Part shown: piece after piece, positions 26,673 to 40,860 of the stretch | How the letters are laid out: each line of letters opens with the position of its first letter | Numbering within the stretch: the first letter of the stretch is position 1 | Notes under the pieces: generated by a model | What the model was told of the DNA's origin: nothing | What the model saw: only the letters and a program-made list of their open reading frames with translations | Database searches by the model: none | Translations under genes and position numbers: made by a program | Assembly (NCBI GenBank): GCA_029224185.1 | Contig: CM055199.1 | Span: 15,134,767-15,198,766, forward strand | Origin: Karalla daura | Lineage: Eukaryota > Chordata > Actinopteri > Chaetodontiformes > Leiognathidae | Direction of reading: 5' to 3' | Length of the DNA stretch: 64,000 bases

Positions 26673-27164
26673 AGAGTGCTTATGCATGCAGATCTGACAG
26701 TATAGTCTGGGCCACGCCTCGCCCTTACAAATATATAACGTCCCTGCTTTTCATGACACGTTAAAAGGGTTTTGTCATGGCGGGGTTTTTTACGAGTACC
26801 TTTGGACGGAGTAATTTAGCTTCAATGAGAACGTGAACTTTAAGGAAAAGGTGGAAAAGTTCCCACTTCTTAATGACGAAAGGTTGAGGAATCTCTGTGG
26901 TGCCAAGAAAGGTACATTACTCTCAATCCCAACTGTAATGTATTCCGCTACTTGTGAAAAATAGCTACATTTGTCTAATGCATGTCAAGGAACTGACTTA
27001 ATACTGAACGATGGCGCCGTCCACCGATTTCATTCACATTCTCGCGCTCGCCAAGGACATGAGTCATTTTGTTTCAACTCCCGTAGCATGAACTTTACAG
27101 AGTTTAACGCCGATGTTCGGGGCTCGATTAGAGGAATCAGATTCTGACACAGGCCTGCAGGAAG

Positions 27165-27360
27165 GTGCTCAGTTTGATTCCTGATGGTGTGGAGCTTGCA
27201 TCTTCCTCCTTTGTGGCAGCTTTATGTATTTCCAAAAACGTCAGATTTTTAGCTTGATTAGAGTCTCTCAATTACCTGTGTGTGTGTGTAGGGTGTATTC
27301 CATGCCTTTGCCCTACAGCATGTGGGTACAAAGTGTGAAAGCTAATGGACGGATGGATTC
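27165..27360 (+). mobile_element. Dispersed SINE/L2-type repeat, copy 6 (decayed)
   Basis: Recognisable by GTTTGATTCCTGATGG (decayed B box), GAGTCTCTCAATTACC, a short TG run, GGGTGTATTCCATGCC and the tail GGGTACAAAGTG with GGACGGATGG. Internal parts are deleted. Confidence 0.5.
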
Positions 27361-27615
27361 AAACTTGAATTTCAGGTCGACCAAACAACAACAAATTCTG
27401 TTTACGTTAATAACGTGACCGAGTGTGTCAGGCCGGCCAGTCGATAACTGTCACATGCGGCTGGCAGGTCTGGGACCTGCTCGGCCTCCTCCAGCGGAGA
27501 TAACCCCGTCCATGTATAACGACTACAGAGCGCGTCACAGTCAGCTCGGCGTATCCTGACTGGCAGGTAAACCTCTCTCGTCTTCAAACAGGACAACACA
27601 GTCTCCCCTCACTCT

Positions 27616-27660
27616 GTCCATCTCTCCCTCTCTCCCTCTCTCCCTCTCTCTCTCTGTCCC
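27616..27660. repeat. CTCTCC repeat
   Basis: CTCTCC units in tandem, then CT units. Confidence 0.8.
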
Positions 27661-28704
27661 TTCTTCTGTCTACAACAGACACCCTTCTGTGCCAGCACTG
27701 TCACTGCGGATGAAAATGTCCCCTAGTTATCTGCCTGTGTAATTGCTGTCTTGTTTGGTTAGGAGATTAGAAGGCTGAGACTCTTTGTGTGGTCTTACAG
27801 ATAGAACAAACAGGCACCAGTAGGAGCCCCCCCCCCCCGTCCAAAATCCACAAGACAGACTCTGGTCTGTGCCACGATAGCGAGCCAGATGGACTGTTGC
27901 AGGTGATAATTGTGCCGGTTGTGTGCTGATGGGCCGTTCGGCTCCCGTGCCGTCACGTTATATCGGAGCTGGAGTTTTCCTCCCCTTTCCCTGCGGCGCT
28001 AACAAGGACGACTCGGGAATGCATACACATTAGGCCTGGCGATTGTTTCGCTGCTGCGCGGGAGAAACGATCGTGCGGTTAAATTTGTCCACGCGCTCTG
28101 GCCCCTCCCCCACCCACCCACCCACCGTTAACTGTCCCGCTCTCTTTGGTGCACTCCGTGCACCTCTGTGCGAGTGATGACGCGGGTACGGTCCTCGGCG
28201 CTGTTGCTAGTCAGAAGTGACAGCCTTTATTTCAGCAGCCTGCACTTTTCCTCCCCGTCTCCCAGGGTGGTATCCCATCAACAGCACAGCCTCAGCCTCA
28301 GCCTCAGCTCAGCTCCGGCCTCCCGTACAATGCTGCACTCACTATGAGGACGAAGACGAATTTCCATCCCCAAGCCCTCCATCTCCTTTGGCCCTGTGTT
28401 GCTTTTATTTCCCTCTCCTTTTTTTCCCCCTTCCTTTTCTGCTGTCCTCCCTCCTGTGAAAAGCGTAAGAGGACGTCGAGCTCCTCTTGTCACGGTGCTT
28501 CCAATCAGTGGGGCAGAGCTCAGGGATCATGTTTGATACTGTCAGATGGCCTGGAAAATTAAAAACCCAATTAAAGTGGCAGTCCAGAGGTCAGCTCCTC
28601 TGCATATCAAAAGCTCTCCTCTGGCTATTCTACACAAATTATATCCGTTAACAGCTCACTTTGCTTAGGCTGCACCAGCGCAGCACTTAGAGAGTAATAA
28701 GTGC

Positions 28705-28708
<4 letters not shown>

Positions 28709-28779
<71 letters not shown>

Positions 28780-28795
28780 CGTCTTTCTCTCTCTG
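28709..28795. repeat. CT microsatellite, interrupted
   Basis: Nearly 90 bases of CT with three GT/GTCT interruptions. Confidence 0.9.
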
Positions 28796-29390
28796 TTCCA
28801 TTTCAAATGTAAACCTCTGCGCCTGCTCGACCAGAGGAAATAGAGACGAACAAATCATTACCAAATAATTTCTCCTTGTTTCTCTCTTTGAGCAAGACAC
28901 AAAGCCCTGTCACTGCATTATTAATGTGGCCAGACAGAGAGAGAAATACAACCAGGAGTTTTTTATTTTTAGATACGTTTCCACCTAACACTTTTTTTCC
29001 TCCTCCCTCTCCTTTGTCCATACATGACATGCTACGTTTCTGCCCGTATTTATCTTTCCCTCCTTGAGAAATGGCCACCGACCGAGCCCCCCATTTCTTT
29101 CTCACTTCCTCTATCGCTCTTGTTCCTTTGTGTTCCCCCTTTTTTACGCGCGATTCATTAATTCCTGTACAGTGGTAAAGGGGGAAAGGACAGAGAGAAA
29201 TGGCCGACCAAGCTTAATGGCATGCGTCTCGGGCCAGGCCATTAATATTCAGCTTAATGTTTCTGATAACAGGGCTGGGGGCCACGAGGAGCTGCTGGCC
29301 CCAGACAGTCTTATTAAGCAGCTGAAGTGGAATGATGCTCGCTCACGTCGGGGATCAAATGCAAGAGTAAACACATATGCACGCACGTAC

Positions 29391-29417
<27 letters not shown>
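29391..29417. repeat. CA microsatellite
   Basis: About 13 CA units with flanking ACGCAC steps. Confidence 0.9.
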
Positions 29418-29426
<9 letters not shown>

Positions 29427-30934
29427 CCACGCACCCACTCACAGTCAAGACAGTTGTCTTCAGGACTTCAGACAGCATCAGGATCTTCCCACTAAATCGC
29501 TCCCACCGTCCGCCCTCTCTTTATCTGTGCGCCAGTGGCTGCCTCGCAGCTTCGACCGGCCGCGCTTTGTAAATGCATCACGCCGCCGACGTTCTACTCG
29601 TACGTAGGTTGGTCAGCTTATTAAATGTTTATGTTCCCTCAAATGAGCACGGCCTTGACATTTCTTTCTTTCTTTTTTTTTTCCTTTTCCTGCGACTTTC
29701 TTCTCCCCCTCCTCACACCTCCCAACCCTGCCCTTTTTCTTTTTCTGCAGCAAGCCACAAGTCCTCCGCGTTGGGTCTTTTAGCTCCATCTCATTTACAT
29801 TTAATGACATGATAATACACATTAGCAGACTATTTCAAATAATTACAGCCTTTCAATCGCTTTTTACCCTCACTTCTCTCCCCCAAAATGTTCCTCCACA
29901 TCCTACATGCCACGTTCTTTTCTCTTTTTTTTACCCCCCTTTCTAAACTTTCATATTTCTAATGGAAATAATAGAAAATGCTTTTCCTCAGAAACAATGT
30001 ATAATAATATGTCACAGGGACGAGAGGGGAAAAAGAAAAGATTGAGCAATTTTCGAGGGGTGAATAGGACATTAAGTTCTTTTCGGCGGTAGACGCAGTG
30101 GGTATGTTTTTTTCCTGTCATGCTGATGGGGTCTCACGTTAAAGCGAAGAGCAGCCGGGCAGATGGGAAGGTGACAGCTCTCCTGTCAGGTCAGCCGTGG
30201 CCGACGCTGAATAAGAGCTGCCGTAATTCAAAGAATCCTTTCAGAAAACAGGCTGGAAATTCATCGCATTATGCTCTCTCTCTCTCTACTTTACCCTGTT
30301 GGATGTGTCATGACGTCCTCCTGGACATTTATAAATAGAGAGCGAAGGGAGGGGACGAAAAAAAGAGAGAGTGGTTGAGAGAAATATCTGATAAGATGCT
30401 GAGTGCCAAGTGAAAAATGCACATTGTTAAACCGATTTTAGGAGTAAAGAAATGATAAAAATCTATACGCAGTTAAATTAGGATCGCCACGTACAATGCT
30501 GGTCCTTTTGAATGCCTCTCATTATCATTTATATCGGCTCTGATCACATTTAACTCCTCACAGGGATTGTTGACAGCCTGGGGAACATGGCAACAAGTGT
30601 GCCAAGCGAGAAAACCTGTTTTCAGATGCTCAGAAGCTGTAAACACAGTTGAGCTGGGTTCTTTCTGAACGCTGTGCTTGGATGTAAAGCCGACTGCATG
30701 CGCAGGTGTACAGTCTGTAATTATCCCGCTCGGCACTTAGAAACTGCCACGCTCTGCACAGAAAAGTCGAGATGAAGTCGGTGTGGAACGGTTGTTTGCC
30801 TTTGCTTTTATATTGTTATCTGTCTTCTTACCGCTTCATTGTCTATACTGACTATTTTGCCACTATAATACTGCTTGATTTTTTTGTGACCACAATTAGA
30901 CTTTACACCGTGACAGTTCTCATCCAACTTTTAC

Positions 30935-31125
30935 ATTCATTTATTCCAAATTCCTTCCATTATCTTACCTGGTTTGTACTTTGATTCTGTCACAAGGAAC
31001 TGATGATGCTTATCTGCTGTGCAAATAGCATGGATACAGGGATTACACCCTAGACAGGTCACCATCCCACACACTCTCACATGTATGGGCAATTTACAGT
31101 CTCCAATCAACAGAAACATGCTTTA
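30935..31125 (-). mobile_element. Dispersed SINE/L2-type repeat, copy 7 (tail only)
   Basis: Reverse orientation: a TTCCTTCCATTATCTTACC tail, TTACACCCTAGACAGGTCACC, GGCAATTTACAGTCTCCAATC and AACATGC. The head is missing. Confidence 0.55.
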
Positions 31126-34027
31126 TTTCGTCATCCTTGGCTTCAGTACTGTTCATTAATGTTGTTTTTTTATTGTAGCATTCATGAAATCACTGTTCAA
31201 CCCATTCAGTCTTGTGGATGAGGGTCTTATCAATTTTGGAAACACAATGAGAGAGCAGTGTTGGCATCCACCAGGTCCCTCTAGCGCTTTAAAAATGGCC
31301 TCCAATTCCTTTTTTTATGTTCCCCTGCAGGGCGATGATTGGGCCTAATGACTCAAAAGTTGGCTGACCGTAGCGCTCCAGTCCTACACCTTGTTTAACA
31401 GATGTCAGGAGACGTCACGGACCGAGCCGGAGCCCGTTTGAAATCACGCAAAAAGGCGTGAAAGATGACTCGTCATCGGGGGCCACATTGTTTGGTGTGT
31501 CGCTCCAGGTGTTTATGCGCCAATGTGTGTCGCATTCAGGAAAATGGCAGCAGGTGCAGGTGGTTCCCAGCCTCGATGTTTCTACTTAGCGTTCACTACA
31601 GATAACATGATTTCTGAGGCTGCTGTATCCGTTGCTGTCAAGTCATTCCTCAGCTTTTTTTTCCCCTCCTTGACAAGTCAGCAGTTAGGCAACGCCTGTT
31701 CCCGGCTTTGTGTTGTTTTGAAAGCTCGCATATCAACGTGATGATTGTCAGACGTCCTCCGGAGCTGACACATCAATATCTGACACTTAACTTGATACGG
31801 GCCACCTGTGAGGCTGCTTTTTCTTGTGTGTGATCGAGACTCCCTGTATTAGGTTATTGATCGTTTCCCCCTTCAGCGATGTTGTTAATTGTCTGGAATG
31901 ATTTTGTTTTTCTTCGAACAAAGCCGTAGCACGGCCCAACGCAGGGAATAACTCACACTGCGGCTCAATGGCAGACGTGTCACTGCGACCTGGAGTCTTT
32001 TTGCAGCTTCAGGTCTGCACGTCAGGCGTCGTCTGAGTTTTGTAGATCTGAGCGCACGTCTGACTTAATAGACGACTGTCACGTCTTGCTAATGTCCTGC
32101 CAACCTGCTGCCTGCGTGACAAACCAGCAGAGACGTTACAGCCGGAGCTTTTTACACGAATCATGAATCCATTACTTGGCCCACCCGCTCGTCTCAGAAG
32201 CCGCTCAATCAGTGAAGTATTTCTAAACTATGAAAAGCCAACAATGAGAAAACGAGAACCTGAAACATTTACAATTCTCCATTACGTAGCGGAGTAGCTT
32301 AATATGAACACTGTCTTATATGCATACGACAAACACGCAGAATGTTATCTTTGTATTAGCGCATGCTTCTGTATGAATATATTTGCATGCATGTGCTCAT
32401 GCATGCATTTTAGTCGGGAGAAACTGTGCTTGTAAATGAAATCAAGGCTTCTATAGTGTCTATTTTTTTCCATAATATTGTGTGAAAGAATTAGCCATGT
32501 GGAAGAATAGGCAGAGCTCCCTCGTGGTGTCTGTGCGAGTCTATTCCTCACAGTTGCCCTGCACTGGTCAAACAAATTAAATTACTACAGCAGTATGTAA
32601 GTAATTTTATGTAAATTATGGTGTTAATGTTCTGCGTCGCGCTGTTGATGATGGGCTGGTGTGTTCCTCCTCTGGTGGCTCTCGTCAGAGGGCCCGGCAG
32701 TCACCGGCTGAAAATGAACATGTACATTTGCCAAGATCAGTCGACAGCATGCCCTAATTTTCTTCCCCCCCTCGACTGTCTGTACATTCGGAGGGTTTTA
32801 ACATATCGGACTTGGCTCGAGGCTGGAACAGCACTGGGACTTTGTAAGGAACAGTGGAAAGAGTGGTTAGGATATGCAGGGCTATTGCTGTCAGTACACA
32901 TAAATCTAGATTTGGGAATTATTTTAAGGCCAAGAGGAGCACTTTTGCAGAGGCCTACAGCAGGACATCATCCATAAGATTGTGGATATTATTGTCCAAT
33001 AAATACTGCTTATGATGCTTTATAATGTGTGTGTAATGTAAGCAATATATCTTGAAAAAACATTTTTACCTTGGCTTGTCAACAGTCAAAGATGGTGGGT
33101 CTAAAATATCTTCATGTCCTCGTTCAGAAATAAATTTTGGACATTAAAATGACAGGGAATGTGATTTAAGTCATACCAGCCCCATCTTTAAAACAATTTG
33201 CATTCACCTACCTCCATTCAGGTAGTGAATGAAAGCACATGACTATTAGGGTTTTGTGAAGGTTGGACATTCCAGCACCAACAAAAACAGTGTTATTCCT
33301 ATTCTAAAATGGTATTTCTGATGAAACCAGTGATCCATAGCTTCTATGTTAGCACTAGACAACAACCTGTAATTTCATAGGTTATCGTGGCATTGTTCAG
33401 TACAGCTGCCAAGCCAAGAGTGCCTCAATTACGAAACGTTTTTTACGGACTTACAGGCTCAAGTACGCTCATGCATGTTATCAACCTCCATCTTCTTTCC
33501 CCTTCACCAAAAAGCCTCTGCTGGCGTCCTCCCTCCTTCATGTCTCCTCCTCTGGCGGCGACAATTTATACAGCCACAGAGGAGTGCAGGATTTACGCTG
33601 GATTTTTGTTTCAGCCATCTATGGAATTAAGAAGTCTATCCTTGCATTTCATTAAATCCTGCCTAATGAGATGACTGTCTCTCCCCAAAGAGCAGATGAT
33701 AAAGTACCCTATGCCACGGTGCATAAATTAGTACGGTGAGGTTAAATGCTGGAACTGACTCATGTTTCACAAGAGGACCCTATCCAGCAGTTAAATCAAC
33801 TCGCATAAATACTGTCGACTGCGGGCTGAAGTCGCCTGCCTGCTTACAGTTTGCTTCCAAACTAATGGATCGTTTGTTGGATCATGATGAAATCAAAAGG
33901 CAAAAAAATAACGGACTGAGGTAGTAATTGACAACTTTGTGTTCTGCTTTCCAGTGCTGCACACACTTTTACATGATTTAATGGAAGAACACGCAGAGTG
34001 GATACTATGATATCACAATATGAGAAG

Positions 34028-34290
34028 TCTTTCCACCCATCTATTTTCTTAACCTGCTTCATACATAAGTGATGTTATTGGGGCCTTATATCTGCAACAC
34101 ATGTGGGCAAAAGCAGAAAATACACCCTGGACAGGCTGTCAATCTATCACAGGACATACACACAACTATTGGCAATTTCCAATCATCCTAAATGCATTGG
34201 ATTGGATGCATGCAAACACAGAGAACATGCATGCTCTATACAGTACCCTAATGAAGAGAGGTGATAGTTAACCACTCATCCAGCCAAGTC
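34028..34290 (-). mobile_element. Dispersed SINE/L2-type repeat, copy 8
   Basis: Reverse orientation: a CCACCCATCTATTTTCTTAA tail, AATACACCCTGGACAGGCTG, ATCACAGGACATACACAC and ATGCAAACACAGAGAACATG. The head is lost. Confidence 0.55.
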
Positions 34291-35394
34291 CTCCACTAAA
34301 AATTACATAAAAAATCTTTGCTTTTTTCTGCTATTTGCAGCTTTATGTCATACCATACAAATATGTTATATTATTGTTGGATAATTTAGCATTTACATTT
34401 ATTATTTAGCATTTGTATCATTGTACTAATTATAGTTTGACCATGTAGAGCATAGCGCAGGTATGATATGGCATAAAAATAGAAGGACTCAAACAAAGTG
34501 CAGCCTCTCGAGACGTGTATAAAGTTCAGTAAATATTCTCAGTTATTTACTGACCCTCATGCGTTACTTTAACTATATTTCAACAGAAATTGCACTAAAA
34601 TGTTTATTGCATGTTTTAAGTGTCTGTTTCACACATGGCTCATGCTCGAAGGAGGCTTTTTCGACACGTTAGTCTAATTAACGGCGATGACAAAAAGAGC
34701 CCAATTTCCCTCTATGAGTTCATCTGTGCTGCAGTTACACACACTCAGTGACAGAGTGAGAGACAAAGTAAAATGAGAGACGAGAACTGGGGAGTGAGGT
34801 TCATGGCTGATTTGATCGTCACTTCTAATTGGAGGATGATTTTCGTGAAGCGCTTCAAACAACTGACAGCGTCTGTCCCGTCACTGACAACTCTTTCACC
34901 TCAGTTTTAAAAGTTGCCGTCGGCAGAGAGGGGAAGAGATTGGACTGGACGCCCGGGAGTTTTCCGATAATCCAGGTATTTTAGGCTTTTTGCGTCCACA
35001 TGGGTGTAATGGACTTATTCTCAAGCAGTTCTTGTCTCTCTAATTAGTGGTCCCCCCTCGAGCCGTAACAAGGGCACTGACGAGCGAGGCTTTTTCCCAA
35101 TGATAATGTGAATGGATACCTGCAGGGGGAGATTTCTGCACTGTTCCTCATCCTGTCAGCCACTCTGGGTAACACTGGGGCTTAATGAACCTGAAAACAA
35201 GACACTGTGTGTGGTGAGGGGAGTGTGTATGCGTGTGTGCCTGCATGTGTGGGTAAATCCAGATTGGTGCTGTACCGCACCTGAAAGCTGACTGTGGAGG
35301 TTTTTTCTTTTCTTTTCGGCTAATACAGATCATTTGTGGTAAGAAATAAGCAGTGTGTGATGACTATGAAATCAATTATTTGTCCGTTAGTTTA

Positions 35395-35565
35395 GGATTT
35401 CACTGGAACACGTGGACTGTAGGATGATGTGGTGGACTGGCATGCATGTTGAGGTTGACATGTCCAGGTCGCTTTGCATGCCTTGGCCCTATGTGCATAG
35501 TCTCCAGTAGACCCCTGCAACACCATTAAGGTACAAAGCAGGTAAAATAATGGATGGATGGAATT
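35395..35565 (+). mobile_element. Dispersed SINE/L2-type repeat, copy 9 (decayed)
   Basis: Recognisable by TGTCCAGGTCGC, GCCTTGGCCCTATGTGCAT, AGTCTCCAGTAGACCCCTG and the tail GGTACAAAGCAGG with AATGGATGGATGG. Much of the head is gone. Confidence 0.5.
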
Positions 35566-36180
35566 TCCAGTCTGGGAATATTCGAGAAAAAGTGGAATAT
35601 CCTGGAAAAACTTGAATTATTTCTACTCTCTCTGCTTCTTGCTCCTCTGTATATAAACACAGATAGTTTAGAAGGTTTGTGCATGCACAGTCCTTAACTT
35701 TCATAGCAACTCTGACTATTTTTTGGGTAAGTTTAAGACATGGACTATTCATTTTTTAAATTAGACTTCTGCACGTATTAGAGGAATTACCATCAAAACA
35801 ATCTGAGTAAATGTACAAAATACAAGATACAACGATGGAAAATTACACATGGGGGCATAACACATGTATTTGTGTATGTTATTTCTTGTCTGTCAGACTG
35901 TAGCAACTGAAAATGACCTGGAAAAAGTCCTGGTAAAAGATTTCGAGAACGGAATGGGAACCCTTATCCCACTGAAACGAGCTGGACCCTGAGAGTTGCT
36001 GAACACGTAATATGATATGGCTGTCCCGCCTGCGAGATGGCCTGACTGATAAGTTGACACTGCCGAGACGTGCATCCAGGATGCATGCGGTGTCACAAAT
36101 GTCACATATGATCGATCGAAAGCTGCACTGTCTGAGTGAGAGGTCATCGCTCTCCATATTCAGCCAAGGGGAGGGCCGGC

Positions 36181-36280
36181 GGGTGGGTGGGTGGAGGGGA
36201 GTGGGGGGGGGGACAGAACGCCTGGTCAGCACATGGTCACATTTTGGACGCATCATTTTCCCCTCCCCCCTCTCCCCTCC
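36181..36280. repeat. G-rich tract facing a C-rich tract
   Basis: GGGTGGGTGGGTGG and ten consecutive G at 36181-36212, then a C-rich stretch at 36260-36280. The two could pair as a stem, or the first could form a quadruplex. Confidence 0.7.
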
Positions 36281-36647
36281 TGAGTGGGTAATGAGCTGAG
36301 TTGTTGTTGTTGTGTCGCTCCGTGTGACATTAGGCTCAGTCAGTGCTGCCACAGCCCGACCTGTGGTCTGTCTCTGACGCCGGGGCCTTCCACTGAGTGG
36401 CTGCGACTACCTTCTCAAGCCCAGGCTGACACTGAATGATGCGTTTGTTTATCGCGGCTGATAGGTGTCATGTTAGACATGCATTAAGTCCTTGCAAAGT
36501 GAGCCATGAATTTGTTTCCTCCAGTAACTTGCACTTGTCCACTAAAGCCCGGAAGAGAACTTGTTTGAGGATGAGGCGAAAGTTCATGATGGAGTAAACA
36601 AAAGGTGGAAAAGGATGGAATAAAAGAGCTAGAGAAATATGGACAGG

Positions 36648-36686
<39 letters not shown>
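36648..36686. repeat. TG microsatellite
   Basis: About 19 perfect TG units followed by purine-rich sequence. Confidence 0.9.
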
Positions 36687-36689
<3 letters not shown>

Positions 36690-39204
36690 GATGCAGAAAA
36701 AAAAGAGACAGAAAGAGGGAAAGACAGAGAGGCAGGGATGGAGGAAGGGAGCCACAGATGTGGCGGGGCCTCGGGCGATACAAGTCATTATGGTGTAAAC
36801 TGCTCCAGTGGTGATGTTGTGGGGAGAGCGGAGAGGTCACCAGCTCGGGGTGTGTCAAGCAATACATGCACGCATTGCACATAAGCGCACGCACGCACAC
36901 ACACGCAGACGGAGGAAATTGAGAGAACATCTGGATATGTGCCACCTGCCTAGAGGAAGTCATCTAGTTTACACGCAGTGCAGGAGGGGGTTTGTCCCTT
37001 CCTGGATGTGCAACCTTCATGCAAGCCTGCACCACTGGGAGAGGATGGAGGACGGAGTGGAGAGTGAGGAGCGTGCAAACCAAATGACACACTTTACAGG
37101 GATTAGGTGTTAAAGTAAACACGGATATCGTGAGTTAGGACAGGAAATGGGGAGAAATGCACACCCTGCAGACCCCTATCATGTCACCACAGTTGCTTGT
37201 TTTACTACAGCTGCAGGGCCCCCCCCCTCCTCGCGCTCCAAGGCGCCGGGTGGATGCTTACAAATTGACAGTCTCGCGTTAAATGAAGACATTTCAGAAT
37301 TTATCGGAAAAGATCAAAAGTAAGCAAACAGGACTGTTTTTTTTTCTCTCTCAGTATGTCTTCTTGAGCGTAAAAGAAGAAAAAACTCAGACCCCACAAA
37401 ACTCAGCGCTAAGTATTGACCATCTGGCTCCAGCCCAAGCTAGCGTGCCACAAAACAATTGCATTCATTAGGTTAATTTATCATGGTGGTAAGCTCAATT
37501 TACTTTTGCTTGTGCGAGCGTGGCTCATTAAGATTCAGCCTGCCGTTTCCCCGGGCCGTCTTGTGATCATTCACATGGGGTCGACGCATTTCAGACCAGA
37601 TAGGAAGCACTCCAGGGTTATCTGCCAGACCTAAACTGTTTAAATAAAGGCAGCAAAGGAAGAGGTGGAGAGAGGGATTATGGTGGCAAATGAGAGAATG
37701 AGAAAGGGATGGGGTGGGGGGTGGAGGCGGAGGAGTGATCTGAAGAAGAATGCCGTTGAAGAGAAGTGGGGAGAAAGAAAAAGGGCCGGGGCTCACAGTT
37801 GACAGAATAGATGTTGCGGGGCCGCGGAGGAAGAGGAATGGAGAAAAGAGCGAGGGAAGGGAGGCACGTGACTAAATGTATTCTGATAACTGAACAGCAG
37901 ATGTCTCGCATGGAGCTCCTTTGTTGCCTGAACAGCAGGACCCTGCACTTCAGTGGGCTCACTTCACACCGCATTCATTTGCCTGCCAGCTGCCAATTTA
38001 GGGCAGAGAGAGTGAAAAAGAAGGGGCGAGAGAGGCAGAGGGAGACGGAGAGAGAGCGAGAGAGGAGGGAGGGAGGCTCACACCAGTCCGACCCTCCCCA
38101 CCCTCGGCATGTCTTGCAGAGAGGGCTGCCATTCCCCTTCTCTCTCTTCCCCCGGTGGCCTGTACAATTAGTGATCTGCATAACCACCCACACCTCCAGC
38201 GCGCACTGCGCTCGTCGAGCGGAGGGGGAGCTGCCTTTGTCTTTTGGCTGCTGTACAATGAGTCGCTTTAGACTTGGCTGGGCGCCAGGAGCCGTGGCAC
38301 AAAACCGCGTGTTCTTGATGGATGACGAATACTCCCGGAGTCTTGTTTCCTCATGCTGCTGATTTGGCAGGTCAGAGATGAACTGCAGCGGCAGCCATCA
38401 ACAGCTCCCCGCTCCCCCACTCCGTCTCCGTCCGTCTTGTACTACTTTTCTTTCTTTTTTTTTTCTCTTTTCCCGTTAAAAACACTTCCTAAACTGTGGA
38501 AAGCAGAGACGCTTCTTGAGTCTCGAGCCCTCATTATCCTCCCAGGTACCTCTCTGCCGTGGAGGCGCTCTCTCATTAGGCCCCACAAAGCCCACAGTTC
38601 ATTAACGCCTGGGTGAAAACAAATTCACACCCCCGTGCTAAGTGATGCGGGCCGAGGCGTGATGGCATCGCGGCTGCCTGTGTGAGGCGAGACTCAGGTG
38701 ACTGCAGCCGCGGATTCAACGCTCACCTGACGCCCGTGACCCTCAGCGACGACCAAATCACCCCTCCTGATCGAGAGCGGAAAAAAAGAGGTGTTGAGCC
38801 TCTAATAAGTCGATATAATTGGCTTATGAACTCGCTTCTTACGCAACATCGGCGGTAGACCCGAGGCTTCATTTCGCCTGCAAACTCCTTCGCTATCGTC
38901 ATCTCCCCCCTCTGAACTTCTGCTCTGTTTGACTTTCAGCGTGTTATTATCTTAATTGTGAAGGCCATCGAGCGACGCGGACGCCGCAGAGGTTCGCGGG
39001 GATTGCTAACCCCATTATTAAGGCCCGCGCGTCGCATCGCGCCGGAGATAATGCGCGTATTGATCGACGACCAGCGGCTCGTCTAAATTGTGCTCCCTTG
39101 TTACAGCACAAAAGGCAGCAAGCGCAGATCCCTCTCATCGCCCTCCCCAATGTCAATTCACAGGACGAGCATTGGAACGAGCATTATCCCCACATCCCCG
39201 ACTC

Positions 39205-39253
39205 GGAGGGGAAAGGAAGGGAAGGGGGGTGGGGGGGTGGGGGGAGGGGGGTG
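39205..39253. repeat. G-rich tract, quadruplex-prone
   Basis: Four G runs of six or seven separated by T or A, preceded by shorter runs. Confidence 0.8.
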
Positions 39254-40389
39254 ATAAAAACTTTTTGATTAAGGGAAGGGAATGTTCTATTTCATTCTGA
39301 TTCGGGAAGCAGGAGAAAGAGCGGAGGATTAATCTTAAGGCCGTCGTTTTACTGCCTATCCCCACTCCTGTCTCTGAGCTGAAGAAGCGCGGGTGAATAA
39401 TGGAGTGTCCATCAGCCGTGGGCTCAAGCCCAGATTGGGATTTTCTCTGGGGATAATACAAAGCAGGGCGACAATTGATGATTCATAATGTACAGTTTTA
39501 GCCTGGCGATAGTGCCAGCTATTGTGGCGGATGCCGGCATTAGCATTACAGCAACTCTCATTGAGGCGTCAGCCATCTTTAGAAGAGTTCTGCCACGCTG
39601 CCGAGGCGGGGGGAGAGCCACAAGTTTATAAATATGGATACGGAGAGTCGTATATCCTCGCGTGACAAATTGGACTTTTTAAAAAGTCGTCGGAAGAAAC
39701 ATCCTCATTCGGTCGCATACGTGTGTGCACGATATTTAAGGGTCCCTTTGAAAGGGAAAGGGAGGTTCCAGCTGTGGCGGGGAATCAGCCGGGAATAATG
39801 GCGCCGCGTTGCTGACGCTTACCCGGCTCCCTCGTCTCCGTACGTGGCGACAATCCCGCCGCTAACAAAGTTGTCTGGCTCTCCAGTCATGTGAGCAGCA
39901 CCTGTCGTGTCAGGGAGCGGAGGCAGAGGCGGCGCTGGGGATCCATGCAGGGGACGCTATCCATCAGTGGTTCCATTTGATATTTAATTTAGACTTTTAT
40001 GAGCCTTAGAGGATGGGCCATGTCATTTTTCTCTCCCGGGCTCTCTCTATAGGGATTGAGGATAAATTCCTTCCATCCGTGCAGGAGCAGCCTCACCAAG
40101 GCTCCTTTCAGATTTATAACTGGTGATGCTGGTGGCAGACAATGATTGGCCCACATACACAGTATGCGGGTCACTATCCGGACCGCACCTGCTCTAACTC
40201 GAGGGAGAAGACCCGCTCTACACTTGCTCAACCTCAGATAAAAGTAAAGGACACACTTGATTCACTGGAGATTTTAGTAGTAGCCATAAAAGTTGACCAC
40301 AGACATTATTACGTTGGCATTAAACCACATTAGTGAGAAAGAAGTGTTATGATGACGTCATCTCTGGCATGCGTGGGAGGACGGCGTTC

Positions 40390-40860
40390 GCATTTAGAAG
40401 CGGTGGAACAAAATCAATTAATTTGGCATTAATCAACAGAATGTGATATTATGCATACATGTTTTTTATTTCCATGAATTATGGATGGAGTAAAATAGGC
40501 GATATTCCGAGAGGGTAATTTTACGGAGCAGCAACAAGTTTTATAAACTAATCCTCTCCTAATGGTCTGTTTTAACATAATTTATAGCTTCATTCATTAC
40601 CCCTTTTGTATCAGTAATTATTTCTAAAATACCAAAGAGCCATCTTTTCTTTCCCAGTTCTCCTCAGACTCTGATTTATCGCCCCGGCTCTGGCCTGATG
40701 CTGTCTTCCCAAGGTGTGACATTTCAAAATATTTATAGCTCTGGCACATTAAAGGCCTTCCTTTGAAGGTGACCGACCGCTCTTCCACACCACTGTAATT
40801 AATGGAATCTCAGCTTGTTCGCCTCGTGTTATTTATCCACCACGTTTTGCTGAAACACTA
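40390..40860. other. Candidate conserved non-coding element
   Basis: Unique block with AATCAATTAATTTGG, a minus-strand TGATTAATGC (40426-40435), TTATGCAT, GGTAATTTTAC and CAGTAATTATTTC. The same TGATTAATGC ten-mer occurs at 47544-47553, also minus strand. No simple repeats occur in it. Confidence 0.3.

Larger units (their letters stand above)
20106..30934. other. Non-coding desert, fourth part
   Basis: No gene recognised. Holds the Pbx-Meis composite at 20958, repeat copies 5 and 6, dinucleotide repeats at 24.9, 25.25, 26.64, 28.7 and 29.4 kb, an octamer at 24308-24315 and the A/T-rich block at 26.4 kb. Meis half-sites cluster near 30.12-30.19 kb (CTGTCA, TGACAG, CTGTCAGG). Confidence 0.65.

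Noticed and set aside
37811..38362. 183-codon open frame on the plus strand
   Set aside because: Half of it is RE-rich sequence from a GA repeat; the rest matches nothing I recognise.
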